DNA of 64,000 bases from Shewanella litoralis (GTDB lineage Bacteria; Pseudomonadota; Gammaproteobacteria; Enterobacterales; Shewanellaceae). Below are positions 17,302 to 27,366 of this stretch, piece after piece; position 1 is the first letter of the stretch, and each line of letters opens with the position of its first letter. The notes beneath the pieces are model-generated. The model was not told the DNA's origin and did no database searches. It worked only from the letters and a program-made list of their open reading frames with translations. The translations under genes were made by a program, and so were the position numbers. The stretch lies in the NCBI RefSeq assembly GCF_009828585.1, contig NZ_WSRZ01000003.1:182174-246173 (forward strand), written 5' to 3'.

Positions 17302-19146
17302 ATGACTTTGCAAACTCCACAGCTACAGCACTTTTATATCAATGAAGAGCAATCAATATACTTACTCAGTGCCAATGATGCCCGCAAGCACAAAGCATGG
17401 GTACGTTTATGTAAACAACAGCTCAGCAAATTGGGATACCAGCAAATTGAATTTATTGGTAAAGGTGCTTATGGGTTTGTATTTGCCGGAATAAATGAAT
17501 TTGGTCAATCGCATGTGTTTAAGTTTTCACGCGTTAACCTACCCCAAAGTGTGCAAGACAGGCTTGAAGAAGAAGCTTATATGCTTAGCCAGGTTAAGCA
17601 CCCCAATGTGCCCAGCGCGATAAAATTTGAACGCGTTGGCAAGCAAGGCATTTTAGTCATGGAGCGGGCAATTGGTGAAGACCTCGATAAAATTTGCCAA
17701 CGCTTAGGCGCACTCCCACCAGTGATGGTCGTGAGTATCGCCAGGCAACTGGCCAATATTTTGTATTACCTGCGCAAGGGTAAGCCCTTGGTACACGGCG
17801 ACATTAAACCCTCTAATTTGGTCTACGACATTGAAACAGACAAACTGTCGCTAATCGATTGGGGCTCTGCCGTGTTTGCCCAGCGCGATGAGCATAATCG
17901 CGCCGTTGATGACAACGTAATGTCGTTATTATCTAGCGATCAACAACATACCAATGCTCGTATGGGCGATGTGTATTTTATCGGTGAGGAACAACTTGGT
18001 GGCGCATTATCAACCCCAAGATTTGACGAGCAAGGCGCAGCCGCAACTTTATATGCTTTAGCATCGGGACAAATAAGCCGGTTTGGCACTAAGGTTATCC
18101 CTGCCACCAGCATCGGCTTACCCATTGAATTAGCTAAAACACTGGACGCCATGTTAAGTGATGATGTTGAACGACGTAATCTGGCTGGCGACTATTTTTT
18201 AACAAGCCTACGTCATAGTCATCGAATGCACTTACCCATATTGCCAGAGCCTCCATTAGTACCTGATATTCCAGTATGGGTGCAACCACGTTCAAAAACG
18301 GTTGAGACCGTGAGTTACAGCTCGCGTAAATCATTTTTAAAAGAGCACAACACTCAAGACCCTATCGCCAAAATGGATGATGTGCAGCTAGAAAAATACT
18401 ACCGAAACTTTATGGCGGGTATGGCCGACACCGAAAAAGGATTTATTGCCGCAGTGGGACGTTTAGCTCAATACCCTATTGTGGGAGGTTTGGTGATCCA
18501 TTGGCAAGAGTCTGGGGTGTTTATCGACTCAAACCTGGCGATTTACGACCCAGACAGTAAAGACCCACTGACCTTAGCAGTCAATAACATGGTCACCATG
18601 GCACGTGGCATTAAACGCATAGGGGTATTTAAAGCCTGCTTTTTTAATGCCAAAGACACCTTGCACTTAGAGCGCAAAAGTACAGAACACGAATACACCA
18701 TCACTGGTGAGTTACAACTGCCATTTGAAGTCGGTGATGTACCTACATTAGAAGATAAATCCAGGCTACATTCGTACTTTGAAGACGGTAAAGATCCTGA
18801 AGAAAACCTCGAATTGCCCGCCGAAATTATGACCGAATTGGGTTGGTTAAACCAAATACATCACAGCGGTTGTATTATTTTTGAAGCATTACCCAATCAT
18901 TTAAAAATCCACAGCTATTTACGCTTGCTCAATCCACGTAAACAAGCTGCATTTAGGGCATGTCTTGACCGTATCATTTCCCACGCCAATAAAATTCAGG
19001 GGCATGGTATTTCTGGTTTTATGAAACTACCTTACCGAAATACTCGCCAGTTTAGTCATCTCGATCGTAAAGCCGATCGCTTTTACCCCAAAAACCCTAA
19101 AGCGTTTGACCAACAACAACAACAACAACAACAACAACAGCAATAA
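17302..19146 (+). CDS. Ser/Thr protein kinase with unassigned C-terminal domain and polyQ tail
   Basis: 614 residues, no transmembrane helix. A eukaryote-like kinase domain spans about 45-290: glycine loop GKGAYGFV (53-60), lysine Lys74 in HVFKFSR, catalytic loop HGDIKPSN (165-172), and DWG (186-188) replacing the usual DFG. Residues ~345-600 form a second region (YYRNFMAGMADTEKGF, NNMVTMARGIKRIGVFKACFFNAKDTLHLE) that I cannot assign. The chain ends in 11 consecutive Gln, encoded by nine CAA, CAG, CAA (19111-19143). It has an AAC GAGG ribosome binding site before ATG 17302. It is not near obvious phosphatase or substrate genes. An FNR-like site lies upstream. Confidence 0.85.
   Translation: MTLQTPQLQHFYINEEQSIYLLSANDARKHKAWVRLCKQQLSKLGYQQIEFIGKGAYGFVFAGINEFGQSHVFKFSRVNLPQSVQDRLEEEAYMLSQVKHPNVPSAIKFERVGKQGILVMERAIGEDLDKICQRLGALPPVMVVSIARQLANILYYLRKGKPLVHGDIKPSNLVYDIETDKLSLIDWGSAVFAQRDEHNRAVDDNVMSLLSSDQQHTNARMGDVYFIGEEQLGGALSTPRFDEQGAAATLYALASGQISRFGTKVIPATSIGLPIELAKTLDAMLSDDVERRNLAGDYFLTSLRHSHRMHLPILPEPPLVPDIPVWVQPRSKTVETVSYSSRKSFLKEHNTQDPIAKMDDVQLEKYYRNFMAGMADTEKGFIAAVGRLAQYPIVGGLVIHWQESGVFIDSNLAIYDPDSKDPLTLAVNNMVTMARGIKRIGVFKACFFNAKDTLHLERKSTEHEYTITGELQLPFEVGDVPTLEDKSRLHSYFEDGKDPEENLELPAEIMTELGWLNQIHHSGCIIFEALPNHLKIHSYLRLLNPRKQAAFRACLDRIISHANKIQGHGISGFMKLPYRNTRQFSHLDRKADRFYPKNPKAFDQQQQQQQQQQQ
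19111..19143 (+). repeat. (CAA)n microsatellite at the kinase 3' end
   Basis: Nine CAA units followed by CAG and CAA, in frame up to the stop codon. A trinucleotide array of this purity can change length by slippage without shifting the frame. Confidence 0.95.
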
Positions 19147-19163
19147 GACTCTTTTCAAACATA

Positions 19164-19195
19164 AAAAAATGCGTCCTTTTTCGGCCGCATTTTTT
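19164..19195. terminator. Terminator after the kinase gene
   Basis: AAAAAATGCG and CGCATTTTTT flank a 12-base loop. It lies between convergent genes and has T runs on both strands. Confidence 0.75.
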
Positions 19196-19209
19196 CATTT
19201 GATATCACC

Positions 19210-21606
19210 TTAAATAGGTGAACCTGGCGGCATAAGTGCTGGTTTCTTAATCAGCGTAAACTCAGGGTGCGCTAAACCGTTAATAATCCCCTTATACAAC
19301 CAATCGTAATGCGCCGATTGATAGTCGCTACCTCGGTTACTGCGACGCTTTAATTGTTTCACAATATAGTCAAAACGCGCGGCTAATTGAGCCTGTACTT
19401 CTGGTGCTGTATTAGGATGACGATAGGCTGCTAACATCGCATCGACAACCACTGCATTTACGCGCATTTGTATTGCTAATTCACGGCCATTTGGTAAATC
19501 TTTATATAAGCTTTTGCCAACAAGTTTGTCGACTAGAGTGACTATCGACAGCTGCGCACTGTCTTCCATATAAGCTTGATTCACTCGATTTAAACGCTCT
19601 GGTGTTAATAAAACACTGACAATATGGCGACTTAACATTTCAGCCATTGTGACAGGATCGCTCACCACCCCAATGTTAGAAGTAAAGCTTTCTCTAGTTT
19701 TGCGATAATGACCCGCTTTAGGGACCAATGTCTGGAGCACATTGGTAGGGATCGCCAAACTACTGCTTTGTAAACTGCCCAATAAGCCCTCTAATGCCGC
19801 TAATTGCATTTTAGGCGGTACATAACTCCATCTCACTCCACCACCAACTTGCTGATAACTGTAATCAGCGCCACCTATCCATTTAGCTGCCGCCTCAATT
19901 TGGTAGCGGGTGAGCAAATACATTGGCACAAATACATCGGCAAGCTCACCGTTGGGCTCACCAGTCAATAACGCATCAGAATTAAATTCATTAATGGCTT
20001 TTAGGCGCACGGCTTCTAGGCGCTGTAACTCCGCAACTGCATCGTTACCACGGTCCCATAAACTCGCATAAGCATGGCTGGCACTCGCACGACGCGAATC
20101 GGCTTCACCAATATATCGAAAACCTTTTTCTAATGTCGATGCCAACAAAGATTCGGCTTGTGATGCCGAGCCATACCCATAAGCTATGGTGTATTTGTCC
20201 CATTCGCCAATACCTTCGCGATATGGCTGGCTAATATCAATTTGCTTACCTTCAATACTGGCATAAGGGTGCGGATAATCCATTACCGACGAATTATCGT
20301 TAGTCGATGCGGCAAAGTTATGATCGAGGCCCAGCGTGTGGCCAATTTCATGAGCCGCAAGTTGGCGAATACGGGCTAGCGACAATGCCATTGCCGCTTC
20401 ACTTGCCGCTTCACGGTCTGGCCAACCTGCGGTTAATCCACGGGCAATGAGATGGTCCTGGCGCACCCGTAAACTGCCCAGCGTGACATTGCCTTTAATG
20501 ATTTCACCAGTGCGTGGATCGGTCACCGCAGCGCCATATGACCAACCGCGTGTTGCGCGATGCACCCATTGGATCATGTTATAACGCACATCTTGCGGAT
20601 CTGCGTCCTCTGGTAATAACGCCACGTTAAAGCCATCAATAAAACCAGCGGCAGTAAACGCATCTTCCCACCAACGCGCGCCAGCTAATAGCGCACCACG
20701 AATAGGTTCTGGCACACCGGGATCGAGGTAATACACTATAGGATTAACCACTTTGCTTGGAGCATCTCCAGGGATCACTTTTTGCAGGCGGTGTTTTAAT
20801 AAATGACGTTGTACTAAGGGTTGATCCACTGCGGTTGAATAATCAATATATTGATCAGATAAATATCCGCTCATTGGATGATAGCTACGCGGCTCAAAGC
20901 CTTCATCTGGCAGTTGCACGAAAGAGTAACGCACACGCACAGATAAAAACTTAGCGTCTGGAGTCACTTCTGCAACCTGTTTACCAGCCTTGCTGGTGTT
21001 GAAGGTTAAGTTAACATCAACATCGGCATTGCGCTCAAACGACTTAATCCCTTGCGGCAAAATAACCGAACGGCTGTCATCTAAACTATATTGGCCCTGT
21101 TCGGTCGCAACAAGCACATCGGCGACACCATGTAGGTCATTAATCACTAAATCATTAATCGCGACAATAGCCGGTTTGCCTTCGACGATGTTACCACGCC
21201 ATAAAATAGACTCGGCAAATGCCTGTGTAACCGCTTGTTGCTCGGCAATATTGTTGCTTGAAGCGCGGTAATCTGTATTGAGCTGCTTTAATACAAGGTA
21301 CGGCCCATGTTGCTCAAATTGTACCATGCGTGTTTGGCCAAGTTGACCACGGTCTAAGCCTATGTCGTTAGAGCCTACGCCGTGAGGCAGACTGGTTAGC
21401 ATTAAGAAGGGTTGGTTGAGCTTATTGACTTCAAGATATAATTGACCCGCTTTGGCATCATAAAACAGGTTAAGAAACCCCTGGGCAGTTTGTGCTTGTT
21501 TTATGATTTTTTGTGCCGGATCGCTCGCGGCAATCGCTAAGTCTGAAACAACCGTTGCTGGCGCGATGGCCAGCAAAAGTGCCAATGAAATACAGCGGCG
21601 GATCAT
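19210..21606 (-). CDS. Secreted zinc-dependent metalloprotease (DUF5117/DUF4953 type)
   Basis: About 798 residues with a signal peptide (MIRRCISLALLLAIAPATVVSDLAIAAS). The zinc site is HEIGHTLGLDHN, an HExxHxxGxxH metzincin-type motif, with a downstream SVMDYPHP (Met-turn-like). The N-terminal third (YDAKAGQLYLEVNKL, LTSLPHGVGSNDIGLDRGQLG) is the DUF5117 part, and the C-terminal third surrounds MAEMLSRHIVSVLLTPERLNRV. This is a common secreted or periplasmic protease family in marine gammaproteobacteria. The frame extends upstream, but ATG at 21606 starts the signal peptide and has AGGGAGAG before it. It sits next to, but is probably not co-transcribed with, the hybrid kinase; 69 bases separate them. 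Confidence 0.85.
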   Translation of the reverse strand: MIRRCISLALLLAIAPATVVSDLAIAASDPAQKIIKQAQTAQGFLNLFYDAKAGQLYLEVNKLNQPFLMLTSLPHGVGSNDIGLDRGQLGQTRMVQFEQHGPYLVLKQLNTDYRASSNNIAEQQAVTQAFAESILWRGNIVEGKPAIVAINDLVINDLHGVADVLVATEQGQYSLDDSRSVILPQGIKSFERNADVDVNLTFNTSKAGKQVAEVTPDAKFLSVRVRYSFVQLPDEGFEPRSYHPMSGYLSDQYIDYSTAVDQPLVQRHLLKHRLQKVIPGDAPSKVVNPIVYYLDPGVPEPIRGALLAGARWWEDAFTAAGFIDGFNVALLPEDADPQDVRYNMIQWVHRATRGWSYGAAVTDPRTGEIIKGNVTLGSLRVRQDHLIARGLTAGWPDREAASEAAMALSLARIRQLAAHEIGHTLGLDHNFAASTNDNSSVMDYPHPYASIEGKQIDISQPYREGIGEWDKYTIAYGYGSASQAESLLASTLEKGFRYIGEADSRRASASHAYASLWDRGNDAVAELQRLEAVRLKAINEFNSDALLTGEPNGELADVFVPMYLLTRYQIEAAAKWIGGADYSYQQVGGGVRWSYVPPKMQLAALEGLLGSLQSSSLAIPTNVLQTLVPKAGHYRKTRESFTSNIGVVSDPVTMAEMLSRHIVSVLLTPERLNRVNQAYMEDSAQLSIVTLVDKLVGKSLYKDLPNGRELAIQMRVNAVVVDAMLAAYRHPNTAPEVQAQLAARFDYIVKQLKRRSNRGSDYQSAHYDWLYKGIINGLAHPEFTLIKKPALMPPGSPI

Positions 21607-21675
21607 AAACTCTCTCCCTGTCGTGAATATCCTATCAACAAATATAATGCGATTGAGCCTGTGCAATTAATCGCA

Positions 21676-24600
21676 TCATTTATGATTATTTTTATATGTA
21701 ATCCAATGCGATAACGTTTCAAATAACTCCGTTAATACAATGGGTTTGGTAATGTGCGCGTTCATTCCTGCCGCTAAACTTTTTTCGCGATCACCAGACA
21801 TGGCATGTGCGGTCATGGCAATGATCGGCATTTGCTCTTTGGTGTAACGCTTACGCAGTTCAACCGATGCGGTTAAGCCATCCATCACGGGCATTTGAAT
21901 GTCCATTAATACTGCATCAAATGGTTTTGAATCAATAATGTCTAAGGCAATTTGACCATTATCAGCAATCACCACCTCATAACCTGCACTTTTAAGCAGT
22001 TCAGAGGCCACTTGCTGGTTAATAAAGTTATCTTCAACTAACAAGACTAACCCTGCCTCTTTACTCGGCTCATCGGCTTCAATGATTGGCATTGCATTTA
22101 ACTTGGGCTCTGTTGCAAATGCATTAATAATTTCATCAAATAAGTCAGATGCTTTGAACGGTTTTTGCAATATGGCATAAACGCTATTTTTAGCCAGCTC
22201 TGCATCCAAAGGCTCGGCCGAATAAGCAGTCATAAGGATGATAATCGGCCTTTTAGCAATCACGCCATCGCGAACCATGTCATCCAAATGATTAATCACA
22301 TCACTGCCACTCATTTCAGGCATCATCCAATCGAGTAGCAGTAAATCGATAGGTTTTTGACGTAAAATATCTAACGCTTTTTGGCCGCTGTCAGCCGTGT
22401 CGACACCAAAGCTGAAGTCTTGCATTAAGGTCGAGTACATTTGTAATGCGCTCGGGTTATCGTCAACAACCAGGGTGCACAAATTATTAAGCTGCTCTGG
22501 CACCACTAACGGCTCAATCACCTGCTCTTCTGCAATTTCAAAACTAATGGTAAAACTAAAGGTGCTGCCCACATCGAGTGTAGACTCTACCTGCATGGTA
22601 CCGCCCATCATCGACACTAAGTGTTTGCTAATAGATAGTCCTAAACCGGTACCGCCATATTTACGGGTCGTTGAGCCATCGGCTTGGGAGAACGCATCAA
22701 ATAGCATGGCTTGCTGGTCTTTACCGATACCAATACCTGTATCGCGTACCCAGAATTTCATGGTGATCCGATCGTCACGCTCACCGACATCTTCACAGCC
22801 GAGCTCAACCTCACCTGTTTGGGTAAACTTAACCGCATTAGACAGTAAGTTAACCAATACCTGGCCTAAACGTAGCGGATCGCCATTTAAAATTAACCCT
22901 GCGGTCACTGGCGCATACAATAGCAGTTCTACGCCCTTTTCTTGGGCTTTAATCGCATTAATATCAATAACATGGTCTAGCACTTTATCTAGCGGAAACG
23001 CAACGCGTTCAAGCTCTAACTTACCAGCTTCAATTTTCGAGAAGTCTAGAATATCGTTAATAATGCGCAACAATGACTGTGCCGAAAAACCGGCTTTATT
23101 GAGATAGTCTTGCTGCTGAGGCGTTAAATTAGTGCGCTGTGCAAGTTGCACCATACCAATAATGGCATTCATTGGCGTACGGATTTCATGGCTCATGTTA
23201 GCCAGGAATTCACTCTTATACATGTTGGCTAACTCAGCATCTTGCTTCGCTTCTAGCAAGGCCACTTCGTTACTCTTCTGGCGAGTGATGTCTTTGTGTG
23301 TACCCAGCATACGTTTACTGCGGCCGCTTTCACTAAATTCAACGGCACGCCCACGAGATAACACCCAAAAATACTTGCCATTTTTACCCAGCATTCTAAA
23401 TTCAATTTCATAAGTGCCATTGGGATTTTCGACATAACCACTGCGATACTGCTGCACACGTTCACGATCATCGGGGTGGAATAATGCATCTATCGACGCA
23501 AGTAACGGCGGAAACTCATGCGACTGATACCCCAGCATCGAATAAAATGCAGGGTTACAAATAATCTGCTCCGAATCGATATACCAATCCCACAGACCAT
23601 CCTCTACCGCATCCATCGCGAGGTGATAACGTTGCTCAGACATCCGAAGTTGCTCTGCGGCATCATGCTCTTTGGTAATGTCACGCCACACAGAAATTAA
23701 CCCCAGTAAATCACCGCGGCGGTTATAAAATGGCAACTTAAAGGTATCGAGCAATACAGCTTTTCCCTCAACATTAACCCGTTCTTGGTAGCGTAATGAA
23801 TGCTGTTGATTGAGTACTTTTTTGTCTTCTTCACGAATACGCTCGCCCTGCTCAGGGCTCACGACTTCAGATGAGGTTAAACCTATAATTTCGTTTTCGC
23901 TGTAACCAAGCATACGCTCAGCAGACTTGTTACAACCTAGATATTTGCCTTCTTTATCTTTAAATACAATGGCTTCTGGGATAGAGTCAATGAGCGATCG
24001 CAGTAAAGCATATTCACGTTCACGTCGCTCTGTGGTTTCACGTAAGCGCTGAGTACGCCTCGCAACTAAGTTATCTAGGCGCTTATTTTGCTCGGCTAAA
24101 TGATGAGTATATTGGCGGTTTTCTTCAAAAATACGGCTCACTAACGCAAACCAGGGCTCCCGGCCATGGGTGATTTTTTCAGGCGGGCGGATGGGCTCTT
24201 GTGAACAGGCTTCAAGGTGGGTTAATAGCCTCGATGCAGGGCTTACGAAGGCACGCCTTGTTTGCCAATGCACAATAGTCACTAACAGGGATAATGCTAA
24301 TACCACCAGTAAAAAGCTCAGCTGTAACTTGTCCCATGAGTCTTTGAACAAGTCGTCTTCATCTTGTAAATACAATAAGCGCCAGGGAGCGTTATGTAAG
24401 GCAACAGAGTGAATGTAGTAACCATTACGAATAATGCCTTCATGGGCATCAAACAGTTCCGATTCTGATAAAGAGTGCAACGCCGCAGGAATGCGCTGGC
24501 TGATGTGGTACACCTTGTTCATTTCGTTGGCATCAAAGTCACTGTGCGACAAAATATTATTTTGCTGATCCAGCAAAATCACCGTGCCCGGCATTTTAAA

Positions 24601-25380
24601 ATAGGTGCGAATTTGTTTGTCTAATGACGACAAGGTCATGTCGAGGTTAATCGATCCAATAAACTCATCTTGCAAATATACCGGCAGCCCAAGGGTGGTG
24701 ATTAAACCTTGATGAGCAGAGTCAATGTAGGCTTCGCTCCAAAATACACTGCGCTGTGGATTCATCGACGGTGTCGATAATTGGAATTGTTTTTTATTGA
24801 GTAGCTCATCTCTAAAACGCAGATCGTTATTTTCCCAAGGGTAAAACGACATCATGCGGCGTTTCGAAATATAATAAATTGACGAGGCTTTTGGCGCTGC
24901 TTCTTTGGCGACCGGAAACGATAGCGACAACTCAAACAGCATTTCAAGTTCTTGATAAAAAGGCTCGCTGCGATCGCTAAGAGACCCCGCGCCAGTGATC
25001 CGGCCCATATTGGTAAAAGGCACATCACTTTGACCGTACATGGGTTCTAAAGTGAAGTATTGGCCGTCTTCGTTAAACTTTTCATATTTGGGTAGTCGGT
25101 CTTTACGCACGAATTCACCGAGACGTAAATGATCAACCGCCACATCTCGTAAACTTTTAACCGCCCTAATGCTTGATTCAAGTAATAAATCAATTTGCAA
25201 CACATGCCGAGCGACCTGCTCTTCACGCTGATAAATTTGCTGCTCTTTTTGGCGTTCAAACATTATGCCGGCCGACAATAAGGCCATCACAATTACCCCA
25301 ATGTAGGTGTAAAACACCGCTTGGTTATAATTGCGTTGAATAGGAGATTTCAGTTGTAAATCTGGCTCTGTCGGTTTCAT
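21676..25380 (-). CDS. Hybrid sensor histidine kinase with sensor, two PAS, and two receiver domains
   Basis: 1234 residues. Order: a membrane helix near 20-40, an extracytoplasmic dCache-like sensor at about 50-355 (YISKRRMMSFYPWENN, IGSINLDMTLSSLD), a second helix near 358-378, PAS domains at about 465-590 and 595-710, a HisKA domain with NMSHEIRTPMNAIIGM, a HATPase domain (NLLSNAVKFTQ, DTGIGIG, GGTGLGLSISKHL), and receivers at about 985-1105 (LLLLDWMMPEM) and 1120-1234 (AVLMDIQMPVMDG). Both receivers keep the phosphoacceptor Asp and the Lys. No HPt domain or partner regulator is seen in the region, so it is an orphan. ATG at 25380 has AGGG upstream; an earlier TTG is less likely. Confidence 0.92.
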   Translation of the reverse strand: MKPTEPDLQLKSPIQRNYNQAVFYTYIGVIVMALLSAGIMFERQKEQQIYQREEQVARHVLQIDLLLESSIRAVKSLRDVAVDHLRLGEFVRKDRLPKYEKFNEDGQYFTLEPMYGQSDVPFTNMGRITGAGSLSDRSEPFYQELEMLFELSLSFPVAKEAAPKASSIYYISKRRMMSFYPWENNDLRFRDELLNKKQFQLSTPSMNPQRSVFWSEAYIDSAHQGLITTLGLPVYLQDEFIGSINLDMTLSSLDKQIRTYFKMPGTVILLDQQNNILSHSDFDANEMNKVYHISQRIPAALHSLSESELFDAHEGIIRNGYYIHSVALHNAPWRLLYLQDEDDLFKDSWDKLQLSFLLVVLALSLLVTIVHWQTRRAFVSPASRLLTHLEACSQEPIRPPEKITHGREPWFALVSRIFEENRQYTHHLAEQNKRLDNLVARRTQRLRETTERREREYALLRSLIDSIPEAIVFKDKEGKYLGCNKSAERMLGYSENEIIGLTSSEVVSPEQGERIREEDKKVLNQQHSLRYQERVNVEGKAVLLDTFKLPFYNRRGDLLGLISVWRDITKEHDAAEQLRMSEQRYHLAMDAVEDGLWDWYIDSEQIICNPAFYSMLGYQSHEFPPLLASIDALFHPDDRERVQQYRSGYVENPNGTYEIEFRMLGKNGKYFWVLSRGRAVEFSESGRSKRMLGTHKDITRQKSNEVALLEAKQDAELANMYKSEFLANMSHEIRTPMNAIIGMVQLAQRTNLTPQQQDYLNKAGFSAQSLLRIINDILDFSKIEAGKLELERVAFPLDKVLDHVIDINAIKAQEKGVELLLYAPVTAGLILNGDPLRLGQVLVNLLSNAVKFTQTGEVELGCEDVGERDDRITMKFWVRDTGIGIGKDQQAMLFDAFSQADGSTTRKYGGTGLGLSISKHLVSMMGGTMQVESTLDVGSTFSFTISFEIAEEQVIEPLVVPEQLNNLCTLVVDDNPSALQMYSTLMQDFSFGVDTADSGQKALDILRQKPIDLLLLDWMMPEMSGSDVINHLDDMVRDGVIAKRPIIILMTAYSAEPLDAELAKNSVYAILQKPFKASDLFDEIINAFATEPKLNAMPIIEADEPSKEAGLVLLVEDNFINQQVASELLKSAGYEVVIADNGQIALDIIDSKPFDAVLMDIQMPVMDGLTASVELRKRYTKEQMPIIAMTAHAMSGDREKSLAAGMNAHITKPIVLTELFETLSHWITYKNNHK

Positions 25381-25570
25381 TAACAACCCTTGATACAGCG
25401 AAAAATGGCGCGCTGTCGAACGAATAACACCAAAAAATAGGCAATGTAAAAATGAATGGCCATGATATCAGGAAGATAAGCACAAGCACATGTAATAATG
25501 ACCCATTACCACTTGTCCAACCTCAAAAAACAGCACTGTAATCATAGAATAAAATACAGATAAAAATAAA

Positions 25571-25592
25571 TAAGGTTACCCAGGTAACCTTA
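25571..25592 (-). terminator. Terminator of the PIN-PhoH gene
   Basis: Minus-strand hairpin of AAGGTTACC and GGTAACCTT with a short loop, followed by TTATTTATTTTT. Confidence 0.75.
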
Positions 25593-25622
25593 TTGACTTA
25601 ACGATGTACCATTTTGCAGCAG

Positions 25623-27017
25623 TTACAAATGTTCCTCTGCAAATTCTGCCAAGCGTGAGCGTACCACGCCATTTAAGTAAATATTGGCGCTGCCCTCAAA
25701 GTCTTTAAAACGCTCCACTATGTAAGTCAAACCAGACGTGACAGCGGTTAAATAAGTTGAATCGATTTGCGCTAAATTGCCACTGCAAATCAGCTTAGTA
25801 CCCTCGCCCATACGGGTAATCATGGTTTTAATTTGTGATGCGGCTAGGTTTTGGCATTCATCTAAAATCACCACAGAATTTTGAATCGAGCGGCCGCGCA
25901 TAAAGTTAATCGACTTAAACTGTATGTTGGCTTTTTCCATAATGTAATTAACGCTGCCAGTGGGATTAACATCATTTTTATGCAACACCTCAAGTGTGTC
26001 AGTAATCGCCGCTAACCAAGGTGCCATTTTCTCTTCTTCGGTGCCGGGTAAAAAACCAATAGATTCGGCAATGTCTGGAGTATTACGTGTCACGATAACC
26101 TTGTCGTACTGTTTACGTTCAACCACTAATTCAAGGGCTGCCGCCATGGCCAATAAGGTTTTACCACAGCCCGCTGGGCCGGTGAGAATAATCAATTCGA
26201 TGTCAGGGTCGAGCAGCGCATCAAGCGCCATGCCTTGATAGATATTTTTAGGTTTTACCCCCCAGGCCTCATGATGCAATAAACGATCGCGGCCGCGATC
26301 AATGATCTCTAGATGTTTATCGCTTTTACTCGCCACTCGGCCACAAAAATCGGAACCTTCATCAATAAGATATTGATTAAGGTAATAATGTTCATTGCCT
26401 AGATGCTCCAGTGGTACCTGATGCACAGTGTGCCGCCCTTTGCGATCAGTAGAGACCTTATCGACGTTTTGCCAAAAATCACCCGCAAACTGATAAAAGC
26501 CTTTGGCTAAAAAGCGAATATCATCAATAAGTTGGTCAGTGCGATAATCTTCAACACGCTCAATGCCAGCTCCTTTAGCCTTTAAGCGCATATTAATGTC
26601 TTTCGTGACAAGGACGACTGTACGCGGTGAATGAATTTTTTGTAAATGCAGTGCGGTATTGATGATGCGGTTATCGTTATTGTCACCGGGAAGTGAGCCG
26701 ATAATAAATTCAATTTGATGGTCAGGAAATATGGATAAATGGCCAGAGACTTCGGTGTGTTCTTCGCGGGTGGGTAATGCAACGCCTTTTAAAATTTGCT
26801 CCGGTGTTGTCGGGCCGCCAAGAATATCCTCTAATGCTCGTATGGCGACTCGAGCATCGCGACTCACATCGCGCTTTCTGTCCTTAATGCTGTCAAGTTC
26901 CTCTAACACTGTCATTGGGATAATTACGTCGTGTTCCTTAAACGAATATATCGCTAAAGGTTCATGCAGTAACACGTTGGTATCCAGTACAAACAACTTT
27001 TTGTCGTTTAGTTCCAT
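25623..27017 (-). CDS. PIN-domain/PhoH ATPase (YlaK type)
   Basis: 464 residues. An N-terminal PIN nuclease-like domain (about 1-140) begins LFVLDTNVLLHEP and keeps acidic positions in LDSIKDRKRDVSRDARVAIRALED and NDNRIINTAL. The C-terminal PhoH-type P-loop ATPase (about 245-460) has GPAGCGKTLLA, VILDECQN and TRMGEGTKLICSGN. Fusion of PIN and PhoH is the common PhoH2/YlaK arrangement, proposed to act on RNA. It is monocistronic, with its own terminator. Confidence 0.9.
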   Translation of the reverse strand: MELNDKKLFVLDTNVLLHEPLAIYSFKEHDVIIPMTVLEELDSIKDRKRDVSRDARVAIRALEDILGGPTTPEQILKGVALPTREEHTEVSGHLSIFPDHQIEFIIGSLPGDNNDNRIINTALHLQKIHSPRTVVLVTKDINMRLKAKGAGIERVEDYRTDQLIDDIRFLAKGFYQFAGDFWQNVDKVSTDRKGRHTVHQVPLEHLGNEHYYLNQYLIDEGSDFCGRVASKSDKHLEIIDRGRDRLLHHEAWGVKPKNIYQGMALDALLDPDIELIILTGPAGCGKTLLAMAAALELVVERKQYDKVIVTRNTPDIAESIGFLPGTEEEKMAPWLAAITDTLEVLHKNDVNPTGSVNYIMEKANIQFKSINFMRGRSIQNSVVILDECQNLAASQIKTMITRMGEGTKLICSGNLAQIDSTYLTAVTSGLTYIVERFKDFEGSANIYLNGVVRSRLAEFAEEHL

Positions 27018-27366
27018 GGCGCCTCCAGTGTGCTCTCAATTAATTGATTTCAATGTATCGACTTAAACGCTTACCATAAAAGGATAATTTACTTCATTAT
27101 TGAAAACAGGCGGTATGTTTGGCCATAAGCAAACTTAATATGACTCAAAACATACCTAAAATGACTATGGCACCTGCTTCATCATAACTCAATAAATTAT
27201 GTATATCCTTTGCTCCACACTATGACGCCAATGTGACACCGAAATGTCAATTTGTTGTAAAAACACCCAACTGATAGATAAATCGATGCTAGAATTTCAA
27301 TCTGCATGGGTTTGGTTTAACATACGCCCCCTTTTTGTTTCCCCCGCTTCAAATAGAGAATTAAAG
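27018..27366. other. Divergent intergenic region (phoH-like / rapA)
   Basis: 349 AT-rich bases between divergent genes that must carry both promoters. I saw no clear operator, hairpin with T run, or small gene. The rapA frame is open over the right part (from 27244), but that stretch is not homologous to the protein family. Confidence 0.4.

Noticed and set aside
27244-27366. Upstream extension of the rapA frame
   Set aside because: It is not homologous to RapA and the family N-terminus begins at 27367.
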